DNA of 64,000 nucleotides from Closterium sp. NIES-65 (Eukaryota; Streptophyta; Zygnematophyceae; Desmidiales; Closteriaceae). Where the stretch lies: the NCBI GenBank assembly GCA_948144175.1, contig CANXME010000511.1, positions 1,307,001 through 1,371,000 on the forward strand, in the 5' to 3' direction. The notes under the pieces were generated by a model. It saw nothing but the letters and a program-made list of their open reading frames with translations, was not told the DNA's origin and did not search any database. Both the position numbers and the translations under genes were made by a program. Positions 48,801-53,350 of this stretch are shown here, one piece after another. Each line of letters opens with the position of its first letter. Positions within the stretch are counted from its first letter, which is position 1.

Positions 48801-51048
48801 TCACTCGTTTGTCGAAGTCTGAAAGGAGTCTCCTTCCCTTTCCCTTTGCTCTTTCCTTGCTTCTCCGCTCCACTCCATTCCAGACGCTAGCATTTATGTA
48901 CCAGCATGAACCCTCCTTCATTAGCTTTCACCTCGTCACTATCTTCACATTCCTGCTGCTCAGTCTCATCTGCTGCTGCTCCTAGCGTTTAATAGTCTTA
49001 GCCTTAGCTGTGGGTTTTCTTCCCTTCAGTCTACTTGATTCCATGCGGATGACAAGCTTCCCGTACTCTTCTTCTCCCGTACTCGCCTAACGATCGTGGT
49101 GCTGCTGTGTCTGTTTCCTTCTGTTGCTGTTGTTTTTTGCAGTATTACTTCTGCTCTTCCGTGTCTTCTTCGAAGACCTAAACACAATTGGATGTCACTG
49201 TGCTGACTGTCGACAGCGGCTTTCTTTGTATCTCTGGTAGGTACTGGTTCATCCTTGGTATTTTTTATAGTTGAGACATGTGCTTCGACAAGCTAGTTGC
49301 CACAGAACTCTTGTGTGGGTTCTTTTTTATTTTTTTGTGCAGGATCGACTTCCCAGCGTTCAGTGCCCTAGTTCGACTTCCCATCGTTCCCTGCTGTAGT
49401 TCTACCTTCAAGTTTCTCCTGGTCGAGACCTAGATTAGCGTGATTTTGAAGTTCTGATTAGATAGGCTGTGCATGCTTGTGATGTTGTATTTTTATTTGT
49501 TGAGTACTGCAATATTGAGACTTCATAATAATGTATGTGACAGCCTTCCGAATCAGTTGTAAAAGCATGTCATAAATATCGGTTTATGCTGATTTGGCTG
49601 GCATGATTATATGTACGCATTAATTGCAAAATGGAATTTTAACATGCCGTTTCTTATAGTTACCAGGTTACCATATTGTCTTCTAACCTTTGATTGTTGA
49701 GTTATGTTTTATCGATTGTCAGGAATTCACTGTACATACTCGTATTCGGGTACTGGATCGTTTTTCAAACAGCTCAAATGTCATCTGACACAGCGACGCG
49801 CGTTGTGTTTCAATTTGACGCTGCAATCAACCCTGTTTTGATTTCGACCAATAAACAGCTTCGCAATTTCCCTTTCCCGAAGTCAGGAACAAATCACAGC
49901 TGACAATACAGTTCGTACGTGCTGTGTTACCGTTTCTCGTGTGCAAGCAGAAGTGTCGGGCATTTCGCCGATCACACATTCGTTCCAACCTGTAAGTAAC
50001 TACGCAGCATGTTTACGTTCGGGAGGCCCAACCCTCACATCGCATGATTCAAGTATGTTCGCTAGTAACTAGAACGCTGAAATCTGGACACCAACCACAA
50101 AGTAACTATGAAATAGCTTCGTAGTAGGTTTACCTTCCCATCATTTTTGGGATGCTGCTACCCGTGCCTGCTATGGATACCGAGGAACGCTGCTGCTACC
50201 CATGCCTGCTATGGATACCGAGGAACGCTGCTGCTACCCGTGCCTGCTATGGATACCGAGGAACGCTGCTGCTACCCGTGCCTGCTATGGATACCGAGGA
50301 ACCCTGCTGCTACCCGTGCCTGCTATGGATACCGAGGAACCCTGCTGCTACCCGTGCCTGCTATGGATACCGAGGAACGCTCTTGTGATGAGTCCCTCCC
50401 AACCTGCTCAACGACCGACTCCAGAACTCGCTCACAATAAAATAATAGTAAATAAATAAATAACAAACAAACAAAGAAATGCACACTCTGCTCAATCCAT
50501 CTCTGGGGAACACGCTTTGAGCATTACCATGAGCATTGCCGGCGAGGAATGGGCGGGATTGTTTAGGGTTAGGTTGCAGATACATCGGAAGCACTGACTA
50601 GGGGTTTCATCGTCGACTGTTCGATTCCTGGCGAACCATGTACAAGGGTCACCGGAAATGGGGACAGTGGCAGTGTCTCTACAACCCTTCCTCCCGAAAT
50701 TCGGAATAAAGACCTAACCTTAAGAACAAACGTATTGCTACTAGTCAACATTCGCATGAACACGTGGCGCTCGTGCCGTCACGTAACTGGCTATTAGTCC
50801 AACTGGCAGTTGCAATTGGCAGTGCAAACTGCGGACTGATTGTTTTTACGAGAGGAACGAGGTACGAGGGATGGAGAAGCGGCGCTGGTCGCTATTAGCA
50901 TTGTGCGAGGAGAGAGGGAGGCACCTTGAGTAGCGTTGATCACTGGTTGCGCGGCATGGCAAGAGACTAATGCAGCAAGCCAAAGCGCGGCGGAGAGTGC
51001 AAGCCATGCTCGCGGCTGCATCATCGCAGTTGGTTTTGGCGGTAGCAT
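1663..51048 (-). CDS. LRR receptor-like protein kinase, 24 exons spanning 49 kb
   Basis: A membrane receptor kinase: signal peptide, LRR ectodomain, one transmembrane helix, cytosolic Ser/Thr kinase. Joining 24 exons in the order listed in the following entries gives 2,529 nt, and every exon-exon phase agrees. Rough residues: signal peptide 1-33, N-cap 42-81, 14 LRRs 82-420, Cys-rich cap 420-461, membrane helix about 465-490, kinase about 530-800, coiled tail to 842. All kinase landmarks are present: Gly loop GAGAFGDV, AVK lysine, HRDIKPAN, DFG, GTPGYVDP and RPSM. It therefore looks able to be active. Two introns use GC-AG sites. Introns 1 and 3 are inflated by mobile elements (6.3 and 20.9 kb). 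An alternative reading is two fused or neighbouring genes, because a dead second Cys-rich cap exon sits at 12.9 kb. The ligand is unknown. Confidence 0.82.
2483..2567 (-). CDS. Receptor kinase exon, subdomains IX-X
   Basis: An 85-nt exon between TTTTTCAG and GTAAGTACC. It encodes FGVLMLVVLTGREP, completing the SDVYSFGV motif across the intron. Phase 1 in, phase 0 out. The intron 1,972-2,482 holds G-rich purine runs and several copies of a word around cttacccacggagtggt, with no other gene. Confidence 0.9.
2856..2995 (-). CDS. Receptor kinase exon with DFG and activation loop
   Basis: Encodes AKIADFGL, then the loop ending MGTPGYVDP and ASDVY. The acceptor is CACCAG and the donor TACAG|GTGGGC. 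The DFG aspartate that binds Mg2+ is intact. 140 nt, phase 0 in. Confidence 0.9.
3247..3386 (-). CDS. Receptor kinase exon with HRD catalytic loop
   Basis: Encodes LTLKQRLDILIGMARG and then HRDIKPANVLI, the catalytic loop. The acceptor is TTCTTGCAG. The donor is CAG|GCAAGC, a GC-AG intron; this is forced because the next exon continues in phase 0 with AKIADFG. Repeats of about 10-20 bp based on gagtggcagaggat fill part of the intron at 3,405-3,545. Confidence 0.9.
3581..3731 (-). CDS. Receptor kinase exon, beta4-beta5 and hinge
   Basis: Encodes DQIQQMADKNHPNVVKLLGF and then LIYEYVPNGDLHKWIG, the end of helix C and the hinge region. Acceptor CTGTGAG, donor CCCGA|GTATGT. 151 nt, phase 0 in and phase 1 out. 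Confidence 0.9.
4068..4270 (-). CDS. Receptor kinase exon, juxtamembrane and Gly-rich loop
   Basis: Encodes FSLADVLKATNNWSE, the usual plant receptor-kinase lead-in, then LGAGAFGDVYKG and WAVKRAKL. The acceptor GAGCAG at 4,271-4,273 was chosen over one further upstream (4,323) because only it fits phase 1 of the membrane exon. Donor GAG|GTCAGT. Confidence 0.87.
4892..5008 (-). CDS. Receptor kinase exon, transmembrane helix
   Basis: Encodes about 25 hydrophobic residues (GVIIGIVVAAVVTLLLLAAT) followed by a basic stop-transfer stretch RHKIKLRQK. Acceptor TTTCTCAG, donor AAAAAG|GTAGGG. Phase 1 in and phase 1 out. The intron 4,271-4,891 carries short GTCGAG-rich words near 4,320-4,400 and no other gene. 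Confidence 0.88.
5435..5559 (-). CDS. Receptor kinase exon, Cys-rich LRR C-terminal cap
   Basis: Encodes DISGTNLVCPPDYSACG and then FCGTCESFCKTC, a disulphide-type cap between LRRs and membrane. Acceptor CACTGCAG. The donor is GCAG|GCAAGT, the consensus of GC-AG introns, and phase confirms it. A broken paralogue lies at 12,908-12,995. Confidence 0.85.
5700..6156. repeat. Intronic minisatellite, about 40-46-bp unit
   Basis: About ten diverged copies of a unit containing acaagttcggttcaggttt, ggtacttgctcaagcctact. It fills the intron directly downstream of LRR exon 14. The last unit ends at that exon's donor, so the tract may have grown from the splice-site flank. Plus-strand reading frames across it are by-products of the repeat. 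Confidence 0.85.
6157..6228 (-). CDS. LRR exon 14 (72 nt)
   Basis: Reads NLSANDLSGEIPAEIGGLTS then LQYL. Starts after GAGCAG, ends before TT|GTAAGC. One canonical plant-type 24-residue LRR. Confidence 0.9.
6265..6504. repeat. Perfect 120-bp tandem duplication
   Basis: Bases 6,265-6,384 and 6,385-6,504 are identical as far as I can compare them. Either this is a very recent duplication or an assembly artefact. It is intronic. Confidence 0.9.
6733..6804 (-). CDS. LRR exon 13 (72 nt)
   Basis: Reads DLSSNLLTGNIFSDSVPL then DRLTYL. Acceptor CCCACAG, donor CT|GTACGT. The core departs from the IPxxI pattern, as does its paralogue LRR 8. A gttgtgggttgtgt microsatellite (6,808-6,862) abuts the acceptor. 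Confidence 0.85.
7496..7567 (-). CDS. LRR exon 12 (72 nt)
   Basis: Reads DIHGNRLDGSIPSFLSSL then INLVTL. Acceptor CTATCAG, donor CT|GTAAGT. The introns on either side show cca/tgg-rich and GTGCACCGG-type words (7,660-7,840) but no gene. Confidence 0.88.
8170..8336. mobile_element. 167-bp PIF/Harbinger-like MITE
   Basis: Imperfect terminal inverted repeats of about 50 bp begin GGACGCGTCAA and end TTTGACGCGTCC. The outermost bases are flanked by TAA on both sides (8,167-8,169 and 8,337-8,339), a 3-bp target duplication typical of PIF/Harbinger elements. No coding capacity. The paralogous intron near 17,535-17,555 shows the surrounding sequence without it. Confidence 0.72.
8401..8553. repeat. 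19-bp minisatellite, 8 copies
   Basis: Unit gctcaacccaaaggccatt, nearly perfect. It is expanded inside a dispersed GAGCC/GGCTC-rich repeat whose other copies at about 10,150-10,360 and 17,550-17,830 carry only one unit. Confidence 0.9.
8758..8829 (-). CDS. LRR exon 11 (72 nt)
   Basis: Reads SLSNNNLTGPIPNGISEL then SWLTHL. Acceptor CACACACAG, donor CT|GTATGA. Nearly identical in layout to LRR exons 5, 6, 7 and 10, including the intron sequence beyond the donor. Confidence 0.9.
9214..9546. mobile_element. 333-bp hAT-type MITE
   Basis: The ends are CAAGGTTAAAAA and TTTGAACCTTG, inverted to each other. They are flanked by a perfect 8-bp duplication, CTCTCTAC (9,206-9,213 and 9,547-9,554). Inside are repeated accgtaaaaaacgg words. 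Eight-bp duplications and CA(A/G)GG ends are hallmarks of hAT elements. No coding capacity. Confidence 0.82.
10483..10554 (-). CDS. LRR exon 10 (72 nt)
   Basis: Reads SLSNNNLTGPIPNEISVL then SQLTYL. Acceptor CACGCAG, donor TT|GTATGA. Close paralogue of LRR 11. The intron between them holds the hAT MITE and dispersed GAGCC-type repeat. Confidence 0.9.
10555..12860. other. Large intron segment rich in GGGTCGG and GGTTCG words
   Basis: I find no exon with matching phase here. From 11,490 to 12,420 the sequence is packed with GGGTCGGGT/ACCCGACCC-type palindromic words. A hAT-like terminus (TAGGGTTGAGCAAAA) starts at 12,397 with no visible partner. A GGTTCGGTT-rich stretch runs 12,560-12,750. Confidence 0.6.
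12870..12895. repeat. 26-bp perfect palindrome around CTTTTGAGTCGACTCAAAAG
   Basis: A perfect inverted repeat centred between 12,882 and 12,883. It sits at the junction of a tandem duplication of about 70 bp of the dead cap exon (both sides read gtcacatgccacaaaagcaa). The same 20-bp core recurs at 23.5 and 43.8 kb. Confidence 0.9.
12908..12995 (-). pseudogene. Dead copy of the Cys-rich LRR cap exon
   Basis: After a CCGCAG acceptor it reads DIPGTNLTCPPDTSACGTQS and CFCGM, then TGA where the intact copy has the Cys codon TGT. It is further broken by duplication and the palindrome just downstream. It shows that an LRR-plus-cap block was duplicated. Skipping it keeps the receptor frame open. Confidence 0.85.
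13308..13379 (-). CDS. LRR exon 9 (72 nt)
   Basis: Reads NLASNNFNGYIPATIGNRSS then LQYL. Acceptor GACCAG, donor TT|GTAAGT. Its paralogue is LRR 14, and each is followed by a Cys-rich cap exon. Confidence 0.88.
13616..14346. mobile_element. 731-bp hAT-like non-autonomous element (family TAGGGATGAGC)
   Basis: Starts TAGGGATGAGCAAAA and ends TGCTCATCCCTA, flanked by a perfect 8-bp duplication ACTTCAAA (13,608-13,615 and 14,347-14,354). The ends resemble those known for maize Ac/Ds (TAGGGATGAAA). Both ends are arrays of GAACA/TGTTCG words, as expected for subterminal transposase sites. The middle has two strong hairpins near 13,845-13,905. No coding capacity. Confidence 0.85.
14480..15012. repeat. 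26-bp minisatellite, about 20 copies
   Basis: Unit close to gtgcaggcttggcacatgag plus six variable bases (agcgcg, cgaata). Long minus-strand reading frames across it are repeat by-products. It lies in the intron between LRR 8 and LRR 9. Confidence 0.9.
15053..15130 (-). CDS. LRR exon 8 (78 nt)
   Basis: Reads NLSSNSLSGPIDCVFDDV then PRNRLVYL. Acceptor GCACAG, donor CT|GTAAAT. Two codons longer than the other LRR exons but still in phase. Resembles LRR 13. Confidence 0.82.
16750..16821 (-). CDS. LRR exon 7 (72 nt)
   Basis: Reads GLATNNLMGSIPNSISKLSL then LTWL. Acceptor CACACAG, donor CT|GTATGA. The intron before LRR 8 (15,131-16,749) holds GGCTCG, GTTCG and GGGTCGG word arrays and no exon. 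Confidence 0.88.
17000..17350. repeat. GGGTCGG-type palindromic word array with hAT-like left end
   Basis: Begins TAGGGATGAGCACGGGTCGAG, the terminus of the 13.6-kb family, but no right end or target duplication could be paired. Related arrays lie at 16,080-16,260, 11,490-12,420 and 22,150-22,350. Confidence 0.55.
17965..18036 (-). CDS. LRR exon 6 (72 nt)
   Basis: Reads SLARNNLTGPIPDSISKL then DLLTQL. Acceptor CACACAG, donor CT|GTATGA. Confidence 0.9.
18074..18665. repeat. Duplicated intron unit, copy 1 (filled site)
   Basis: Matches 20,699-20,981 closely. This copy is 309 bp longer, exactly the 301-bp hAT-like insert at 18,247-18,547 plus its 8-bp target duplication. Each copy begins about 30-35 bp upstream of an LRR acceptor. 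Confidence 0.85.
18247..18547. mobile_element. 301-bp hAT-like non-autonomous element
   Basis: Starts TAGGGTTGAGCAAAAAC and ends TTGCTCATCCCTA. Perfect 8-bp duplication ATTTGGGT (18,239-18,246 and 18,548-18,555). Internal arrays of GAACACGAACA/TGTTCG words. The empty site is preserved at about 20,871-20,880. Confidence 0.9.
19069..19140 (-). CDS. LRR exon 5 (72 nt)
   Basis: Reads SLANNSLTGSIPNNISNL then SLLAYL. Acceptor CACACAG, donor CT|GTATGA. Confidence 0.9.
20596..20667 (-). CDS. LRR exon 4 (72 nt)
   Basis: Reads SLRRNALDGSIPDSIAFL then RRLDFL. Acceptor TCCACAG, donor CT|GTAAGA. The intron 19,141-20,595 has GAGTCG-rich words at 20,340-20,460 and otherwise nothing recognisable. Confidence 0.85.
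20699..20981. repeat. Duplicated intron unit, copy 2 (empty site)
   Basis: 283 bp matching 18,074-18,665 without its insert. The sequence acatttgggtttggttggg at the empty site has a single ATTTGGGT where copy 1 has two flanking an element. Confidence 0.87.
21150..21535. mobile_element. 386-bp hAT-like element, family TAGACATGA
   Basis: Starts TAGACATGATC and ends AGCTCATGTCTA, inverted to each other. The flanks CTAGCTGG and CCAGCTGA agree at 6 of 8 bases, a decayed 8-bp duplication. The interior is rich in GGTTCGAACC-type words. No coding capacity. Confidence 0.65.
21693..22020. mobile_element. 328-bp hAT-like non-autonomous element
   Basis: Starts TAGGGATGAGCAAAA and ends TTGCTCATCCCTA. 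The flanks GCGACTGC and GCGAGTGC match at 7 of 8 bases. Interior closely resembles the element at 18,247-18,547, so they are one family. Confidence 0.87.
22150..22360. repeat. GGGTCGG-type palindromic word array
   Basis: Dense GGGTCGGGTC/GACCCGACCC words between gacagggggttgagc and gaaccacccacc. It may be a decayed element of the same broad kind as the one at 17,000, but I cannot pair its ends. Confidence 0.5.
22678..22749 (-). CDS. LRR exon 3 (72 nt)
   Basis: Reads NVTENQLTGSIPAAIGKLTN then LTYL. Acceptor GGCCAG, donor CT|GTAAGC. Confidence 0.9.
23178..23249 (-). CDS. LRR exon 2 (72 nt)
   Basis: Reads VMSRCELQGSIPAGISSL then VSLEYL. Acceptor CCCCAG, donor CT|GTAAGG. It is the first exon downstream of the giant 20.9-kb intron. 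Confidence 0.85.
23460..23592. repeat. Cluster of three 20-bp palindromes, left edge of giant-intron insert
   Basis: CTTTTGAGTCGACTCAAAAG occurs at 23,461-23,480, 23,522-23,541 and 23,573-23,592, separated by gggagagg(g/a)aatcaaacg and gtgcacaggag spacers. The inner edge reads CGCATCACAAAAAT; its inverse, ATTTTTGTGATGCG, opens the matching cluster at 43.7 kb. Confidence 0.9.
24740..25260. repeat. Intronic minisatellite, about 70-75-bp unit
   Basis: Four to five copies of a unit including gggatgtcaagaggggcagc and gtggacaagtggggaagcat, in the transposase intron between exons 7 and 8. Confidence 0.8.
26027..26500. repeat. 20-bp minisatellite, about 23 copies
   Basis: Unit ctctcagcccctcgttccct, highly homogeneous, in the transposase intron between exons 6 and 7. 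Pyrimidine-rich flanks extend from 25,860 to 26,750. The long plus-strand frames here are repeat by-products. Confidence 0.92.
27785..27840. repeat. (CT)n microsatellite
   Basis: About 25 uninterrupted CT dinucleotides in the transposase intron between exons 5 and 6, within a 1.4-kb pyrimidine-rich tract. Confidence 0.95.
27893..28165. repeat. 17-bp minisatellite, about 15 copies
   Basis: Unit gccttctctcacgcccc, nearly perfect, in the same intron as the (CT)n tract. Confidence 0.92.
29880..30640. repeat. About 20-bp purine-rich minisatellite
   Basis: Variable units of the type ggcggagatcagagagcaaa fill the transposase intron between exons 2 and 3 almost completely. Confidence 0.88.
31563..32553. 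promoter_or_regulatory. Shared spacer between divergent transposase and protease genes
   Basis: About 1 kb separates the transposase ATG (minus) from the protease ATG (plus). No repeat tract and no convincing exon here, so it probably holds both promoters. I could not identify specific motifs. Extra upstream exons of the protease cannot be excluded. Confidence 0.4.
32554..33643 (+). CDS. Ulp1-type (C48) cysteine protease, five exons
   Basis: Exons 32,554-32,660; 32,753-32,914; 32,997-33,122; 33,204-33,297; 33,389-33,643. They total 744 nt (247 residues) with all phases consistent. Catalytic features of the Ulp1/SENP fold are in order: His in YHWSLVVIE (about residue 92), Asp in HADSYG, Gln in PSQTNENDCGVF and Cys in the same motif. 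Ulp1-type proteases cleave SUMO-like modifiers; copies are known inside plant Mutator and CACTA transposons. It is transcribed away from the transposase next door and ends in an acidic Glu-rich tail. The start ATG is the first in frame after an open upstream stretch, so the N-terminus is uncertain. The splice choice at 32,914 was set by phase. Confidence 0.82.
33655..34140. repeat. Short-unit repeat of gaggcatgtgaggcacgt words
   Basis: Irregular 9-18-bp units begin right after the protease stop codon. Minus-strand frames rich in His-Met-Pro are by-products. Confidence 0.85.
34325..34600. repeat. 17-bp minisatellite, about 15 copies
   Basis: Unit gagaacggagaggtgca with minor variants. No coding support. 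Confidence 0.9.
34600..36195. other. No recognised gene
   Basis: Unique-looking sequence between the minisatellites and the 36-kb gene. A short open stretch on the minus strand around 36,060-36,160 (YEQHQADEGLNMRFREAR) looks coding-like but is too small to place. It probably holds the promoter of the downstream gene. Confidence 0.4.
36196..42134 (+). CDS. Unknown protein with 16-residue repeats and acidic tracts, five exons
   Basis: I do not recognise this gene. Exons 36,196-36,598; 36,733-38,549; 38,836-39,169; 41,320-41,477; 41,625-42,134 join in phase to 3,222 nt (about 1,073 residues). The start is uncertain. The N-terminal half is low-complexity: ten copies of GERKGRGAVGAKGDSD, an acidic run, then a Lys/Arg-rich stretch, suggesting a nuclear, nucleic-acid-associated protein. 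A coiled segment (PKTVEQLTRELELANSEL) precedes a globular region in exons 3-5 with VFKRVWTAWKNERGF, KRKWRLWRKY and VKASFRDYAVGRR. It ends in a run of more than 50 mostly Glu residues. Position beside a transposase and protease suggests it belongs to the same mobile unit, but it could be a host gene. Confidence 0.6.
36891..37386 (+). repeat. Coding 48-bp minisatellite, 10 copies
   Basis: The unit starts aagggacgaggggctgtagg. Copies 1-7 encode GAVGAK and copies 8-10 encode GAVSTK. All stay in frame, so the array was amplified or kept without disturbing the reading frame. Confidence 0.93.
39296..41220. repeat. 42-bp minisatellite, about 45 copies, filling one intron
   Basis: Unit cccctctgccctgcctgccc followed by cacctcaggatcctcacccaaa, with a second variant ending taaacccaaa. 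The array is 1.9 kb of a 2.15-kb intron between exons 3 and 4 of the unknown gene. It is very homogeneous, so recent expansion or conversion is likely. Confidence 0.95.
42290..42860. repeat. Minisatellite based on ggcagcaggggaggcaacat
   Basis: Units of about 24-50 bp directly downstream of the unknown gene. Minus-strand frames here and opposite the poly-Glu tract are by-products. From 42,880 to 43,740 I see nothing recognisable beyond cagcagtggagg-type words. Confidence 0.85.
43745..43872. repeat. Pair of 20-bp palindromes, right edge of giant-intron insert
   Basis: CTTTTGAGTCGACTCAAAAG at 43,745-43,764 and 43,853-43,872, with a half copy at 43,803-43,810. Spacers (gtgcacaggagttga, gggagagggaatcaaacg) are the same as in the left cluster. 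The inner edge at 43,717-43,730 is ATTTTTGTGATGCG, inverted relative to the left. Confidence 0.9.
44166..44237 (-). CDS. LRR exon 1 (72 nt)
   Basis: Reads CLSDTTLNGSIPDSISSL then TSLRTL. Acceptor CACATAG, donor CT|GTAAGA. It is the last exon before the giant insert-bearing intron. Confidence 0.88.
44527..44647 (-). CDS. Receptor kinase exon 2, LRR N-terminal cap
   Basis: Encodes VFLEDCQKAW, then WPMGATCDAITGFTYD, the paired-Cys cap that precedes plant LRRs. Acceptor AACTGTCAG, donor CGAT|GTAAGT. It takes phase 1 from the signal-peptide exon and gives phase 2 to LRR 1. Confidence 0.85.
44742..45019. repeat. 38-bp minisatellite, left half (7 copies)
   Basis: Unit gaggaacgctgctgctaccc followed by gtgcctgctatggatacc. 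The same unit resumes at 50,154, so one array was split by the 5.1-kb element in between. Open frames across it are by-products. Confidence 0.95.
45836..47350 (-). pseudogene. hAT transposase C-terminal half, in-frame TAG
   Basis: Visible exons: about 47,350-47,274 (FLADVLKELNILNLKFQ, upstream end not found); 47,160 to about 47,045 (QPALLHAVNTLNGRYVDYME, donor not found); 46,905-46,582 (VLHEKHLKGQTIGSDLQACI); 46,476-46,169. The last carries the hAT dimerisation signature: LPLSKVQCERGFS, then NVIKSWIRGNL. A TAG at 46,171-46,169 follows, but the same frame stays open to 45,836 with a Lys/Arg-, Ala- and Ser/Asp-rich tail. The BED-type finger and first catalytic Asp were not found, so the N-terminal half is missing or on unrecognised exons. 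Confidence 0.75.
48340..48515. repeat. About 90-bp tandem duplication
   Basis: Two diverged copies containing cctgtcgagctggcgg and cagccaatctgacgattgca, inside the hAT-type element. Function unknown. Confidence 0.8.
50154..50381. repeat. 38-bp minisatellite, right half (6 copies)
   Basis: Same unit and register as 44,742-45,019. The remainder of the intron to 50,924 contains an A-rich stretch (aataaataaataacaaacaa) and nothing else recognisable. Confidence 0.95.
50925..51048 (-). CDS. Receptor kinase exon 1, signal peptide
   Basis: Encodes a classic signal peptide, with a hydrophobic core WLALSAALWLAALVSC and a likely cut after CHA, then AQPVINATQ. Donor CAAG|GTGCCT, phase 1, fits the 2-nt lead of exon 2. 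A second in-frame Met lies eight codons in (MQPRAW) and could be the true start. Confidence 0.82.
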
Positions 51049-52094
51049 TTGCCGGCGTCGGCGGGGTCTGGATTGTTCTTCTTTTCCCTTAAAATAGCAG
51101 CGGTAAACGTGACAGGTTATCTACCAAAGAGGTGGAGAAACAGGACTGACTTGTAGCTGCCGCTGGGAGATTGCCTACGGCAGCCTGGCGAGGGCCCACG
51201 GAAGAAGGGTTGCCATGTGCTTGTGCCTCTGGGATTTCTCCGAGGACGAGCCCAGGCTGGGAGCAGCTCTTTCAGAGAGACTCCGTTGAGAAGGGGCGGT
51301 GCACGCACGGATCCTGACACGAGTTTGCGTCAATCATCGTCCGAACCTCAAACTCCAGACCGAGCGTGCGTTGTACAGTCGAACTCCTCTGAACAACGGG
51401 CGAGCCCATCTGTGCTTCCTGCGAGCGAATTCTAGTTACGAGACCTGTGCTGCAGACTACGAAGCAGAGAGTTTGCTTCGGAAGCCGTTCCAGCGCTCTT
51501 CGACCGTTGCATGGGGGGAATTTGGTTGTTGGCGGTGTGAGTGGCACGTCCCGTGCGGTTTTTTTTGGGCAGATCTGTCCGTATTCCTGAAGGGTATCGT
51601 CTTGATAGTGATGCCATGACGTCGCACTGCTTAGTAACAGACGCGCGGTGAGATCTCATTTGTACCCTAAGAGGTGGGAAAAAAAGGCTCTCGGGGAATT
51701 CTTTCTGGAATTCCTGGCGGTCGAAACCACTTTGAAGAAGCGCCAGCCAGCCGGCTGAGCCATCCTATCCGCCACCGCATTGCTTCTTGGCAGCTCCACT
51801 GTGGGGGGATCTGTTTTGCTCCTCACACGTTTCCTTTGCAGGTCTGACAAAGCGCATTTCACGGCCTTGAAGTCAGGAATATGTAACCACACCGCGCAGG
51901 CTCGGAATGAAGCTGTCTGCAGTGAAGAACAATTATCGCCAAAAACAAGTCAACTGCTTGCGAGCGAACCATGGCTGCCCTCACATGATTCGTTGCAACA
52001 AAATCCAGAAGCAGTGATTGTAACGAAATTCTAGAAAAGAAGTTATTTATCCAATTATCTTGGTATCAAATACAAATTGAAAGGATTTTAGATT
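51049..52094. promoter_or_regulatory. Upstream region of the receptor kinase
   Basis: About 1 kb of unique-looking sequence between the signal-peptide exon and the Ty3 remnant. It must hold the promoter and 5' leader if the start is right. I see no clear TATA element and no gene. Confidence 0.4.
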
Positions 52095-52970
52095 CAATGG
52101 TCCAAAGTTCACTAGTAAGTTCTGGAAGGAGCTTATGGGACTGTTGGGGACTAAGCTTGCGATGTCTTCAGCATACCACCCCCAGACTGACGGACAGACA
52201 GGGCGACTCAATCAGGTGGTTGAACAGTTACTGCGCACAGCTTGCAAGGACGACGTCAGCCACTGGGACACACAATTACCGACCCTAGAGTTCGCTTACA
52301 ACAATGCGTCACATGCAGCCAAAGGGAAAACTCCATTCTTCCTGTGTTACGGACGGGAACCACTCACACCATAGCAGCCAACCACACCGGCACATGTCCA
52401 AGCCGCACACGACTTCGTCACCACCATGCAGCAGCTATGGGAGAAGACTCAGCGACGACTCACCACGATGCAGACCTCCCAGAAGCAGTATGTCGATCGT
52501 CAGTGACGAGATCACTCAGTAGCAGTCGAAGATCAGGTGCTTCTTGGCACGCGCAACTTGAACCTGTCTCACCTACTATCCAAGCTCCAGCCTCGCTTCT
52601 GTGGTCCTTTTCTCATTGAGGCACATGTGACACCAGTAACATTATGCTTGCGCTTACCAGATACATGGAAGCTTCACAACGCTTTCCATGTTCAGCTACC
52701 GAAGCCCTACAAGGACCCGAACCAACAGTTCCAGGGACGACAGCTACACCACCACCACATGTTCTCATACAGGATGAACCCGAGTACGAGATCGAGCGCG
52801 TTCTCACTCATCGGCGCCGCGGCGGCAAGGCCCTCGAGTTCCTGATACACTGGAAGGGATATGACCCCACTGAGGACAGTTGGGTTGCAGAAGCTGATAT
52901 GGGCAACGCACGCCGTGCTCTCAAGGACTATCTTGTCAAGCAGGGTGTATCTCATGCCACCCAGCTTTGA
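52095..52970 (+). pseudogene. Ty3 chromovirus pol 3' end (integrase and chromodomain)
   Basis: Begins inside the integrase core ([13 protein letters not shown], then [14 protein letters not shown]), continues through the GPF-type module (LQPRFCGPFLI) and ends with a chromodomain (EYEIERVL, FLIHWKGYDPTEDSWV). The 5' part including gag, protease and reverse transcriptase is missing. Two in-frame stops (52,372 and 52,504 region) and a frameshift before the chromodomain show it is dead. In live relatives the chromodomain guides insertion to marked chromatin. Confidence 0.88.
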
Positions 52971-52980
52971 GGGGGGGACG

Positions 52981-53350
52981 TGTGAGAGTACGACGGCTTA
53001 TGCTGGCTTTGCTAGCTTGCCTAGTCTTTATTATGCTATATCTAGCTTGGGTTTTATTTATCATGCGTAGATATGCTTGATTTCCTAGGTTAGGTGCATT
53101 CCTATATTTTATTATAGTTATAGCACCGAACCAGGTTACGTGTACCGAACTCAAGCCTATTCGGTTGCCACCGAATTGCTTTCTACTGAGTTCGGGAAGG
53201 TTCTTTTCGGGGCGCTTCGCGACCCTCAGAACATTCGCGCAACACCTGGGTTACGTGCCTTGTGTCGAGCCTATATATAGCCTCGTGTTGTACCCAGGTG
53301 AATCATTCAATTACAATTCTCGTTTTTGAGCTAGATCCTAGATCCTCACG
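52981..53350 (+). repeat. 3' LTR of the Ty3 chromovirus
   Basis: Starts TGTGAGAGTACG right after a polypurine tract (gagggggggac) and ends near ATCCTCACG, almost the inverse of its start. It contains a tatatatag TATA-like box at about 53,270. About 370 bp. Confidence 0.75.

Larger units (their letters stand above)
45020..50151. mobile_element. 5.1-kb hAT-type DNA transposon inside a minisatellite
   Basis: The left end reads CATCCCAAAAATGGG. The right end is its near inverse, CCATCATTTTTGGGATG. The flanks ACGCTGCT (45,012-45,019) and ATGCTGCT (50,152-50,159) match at 7 of 8 bases, consistent with an 8-bp duplication, though the repetitive target makes exact ends uncertain by a few bases. A hAT transposase lies inside on the minus strand. 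The interval 47,351-50,151 upstream of that gene is partly AT-rich and shows no certain exon; first exons of the transposase may be hidden there. Confidence 0.75.

Noticed and set aside
48409..48985. Overlapping plus-strand open frames inside the hAT-type element
   Set aside because: No domain, splice support or conserved motif. They partly translate the 90-bp duplication.
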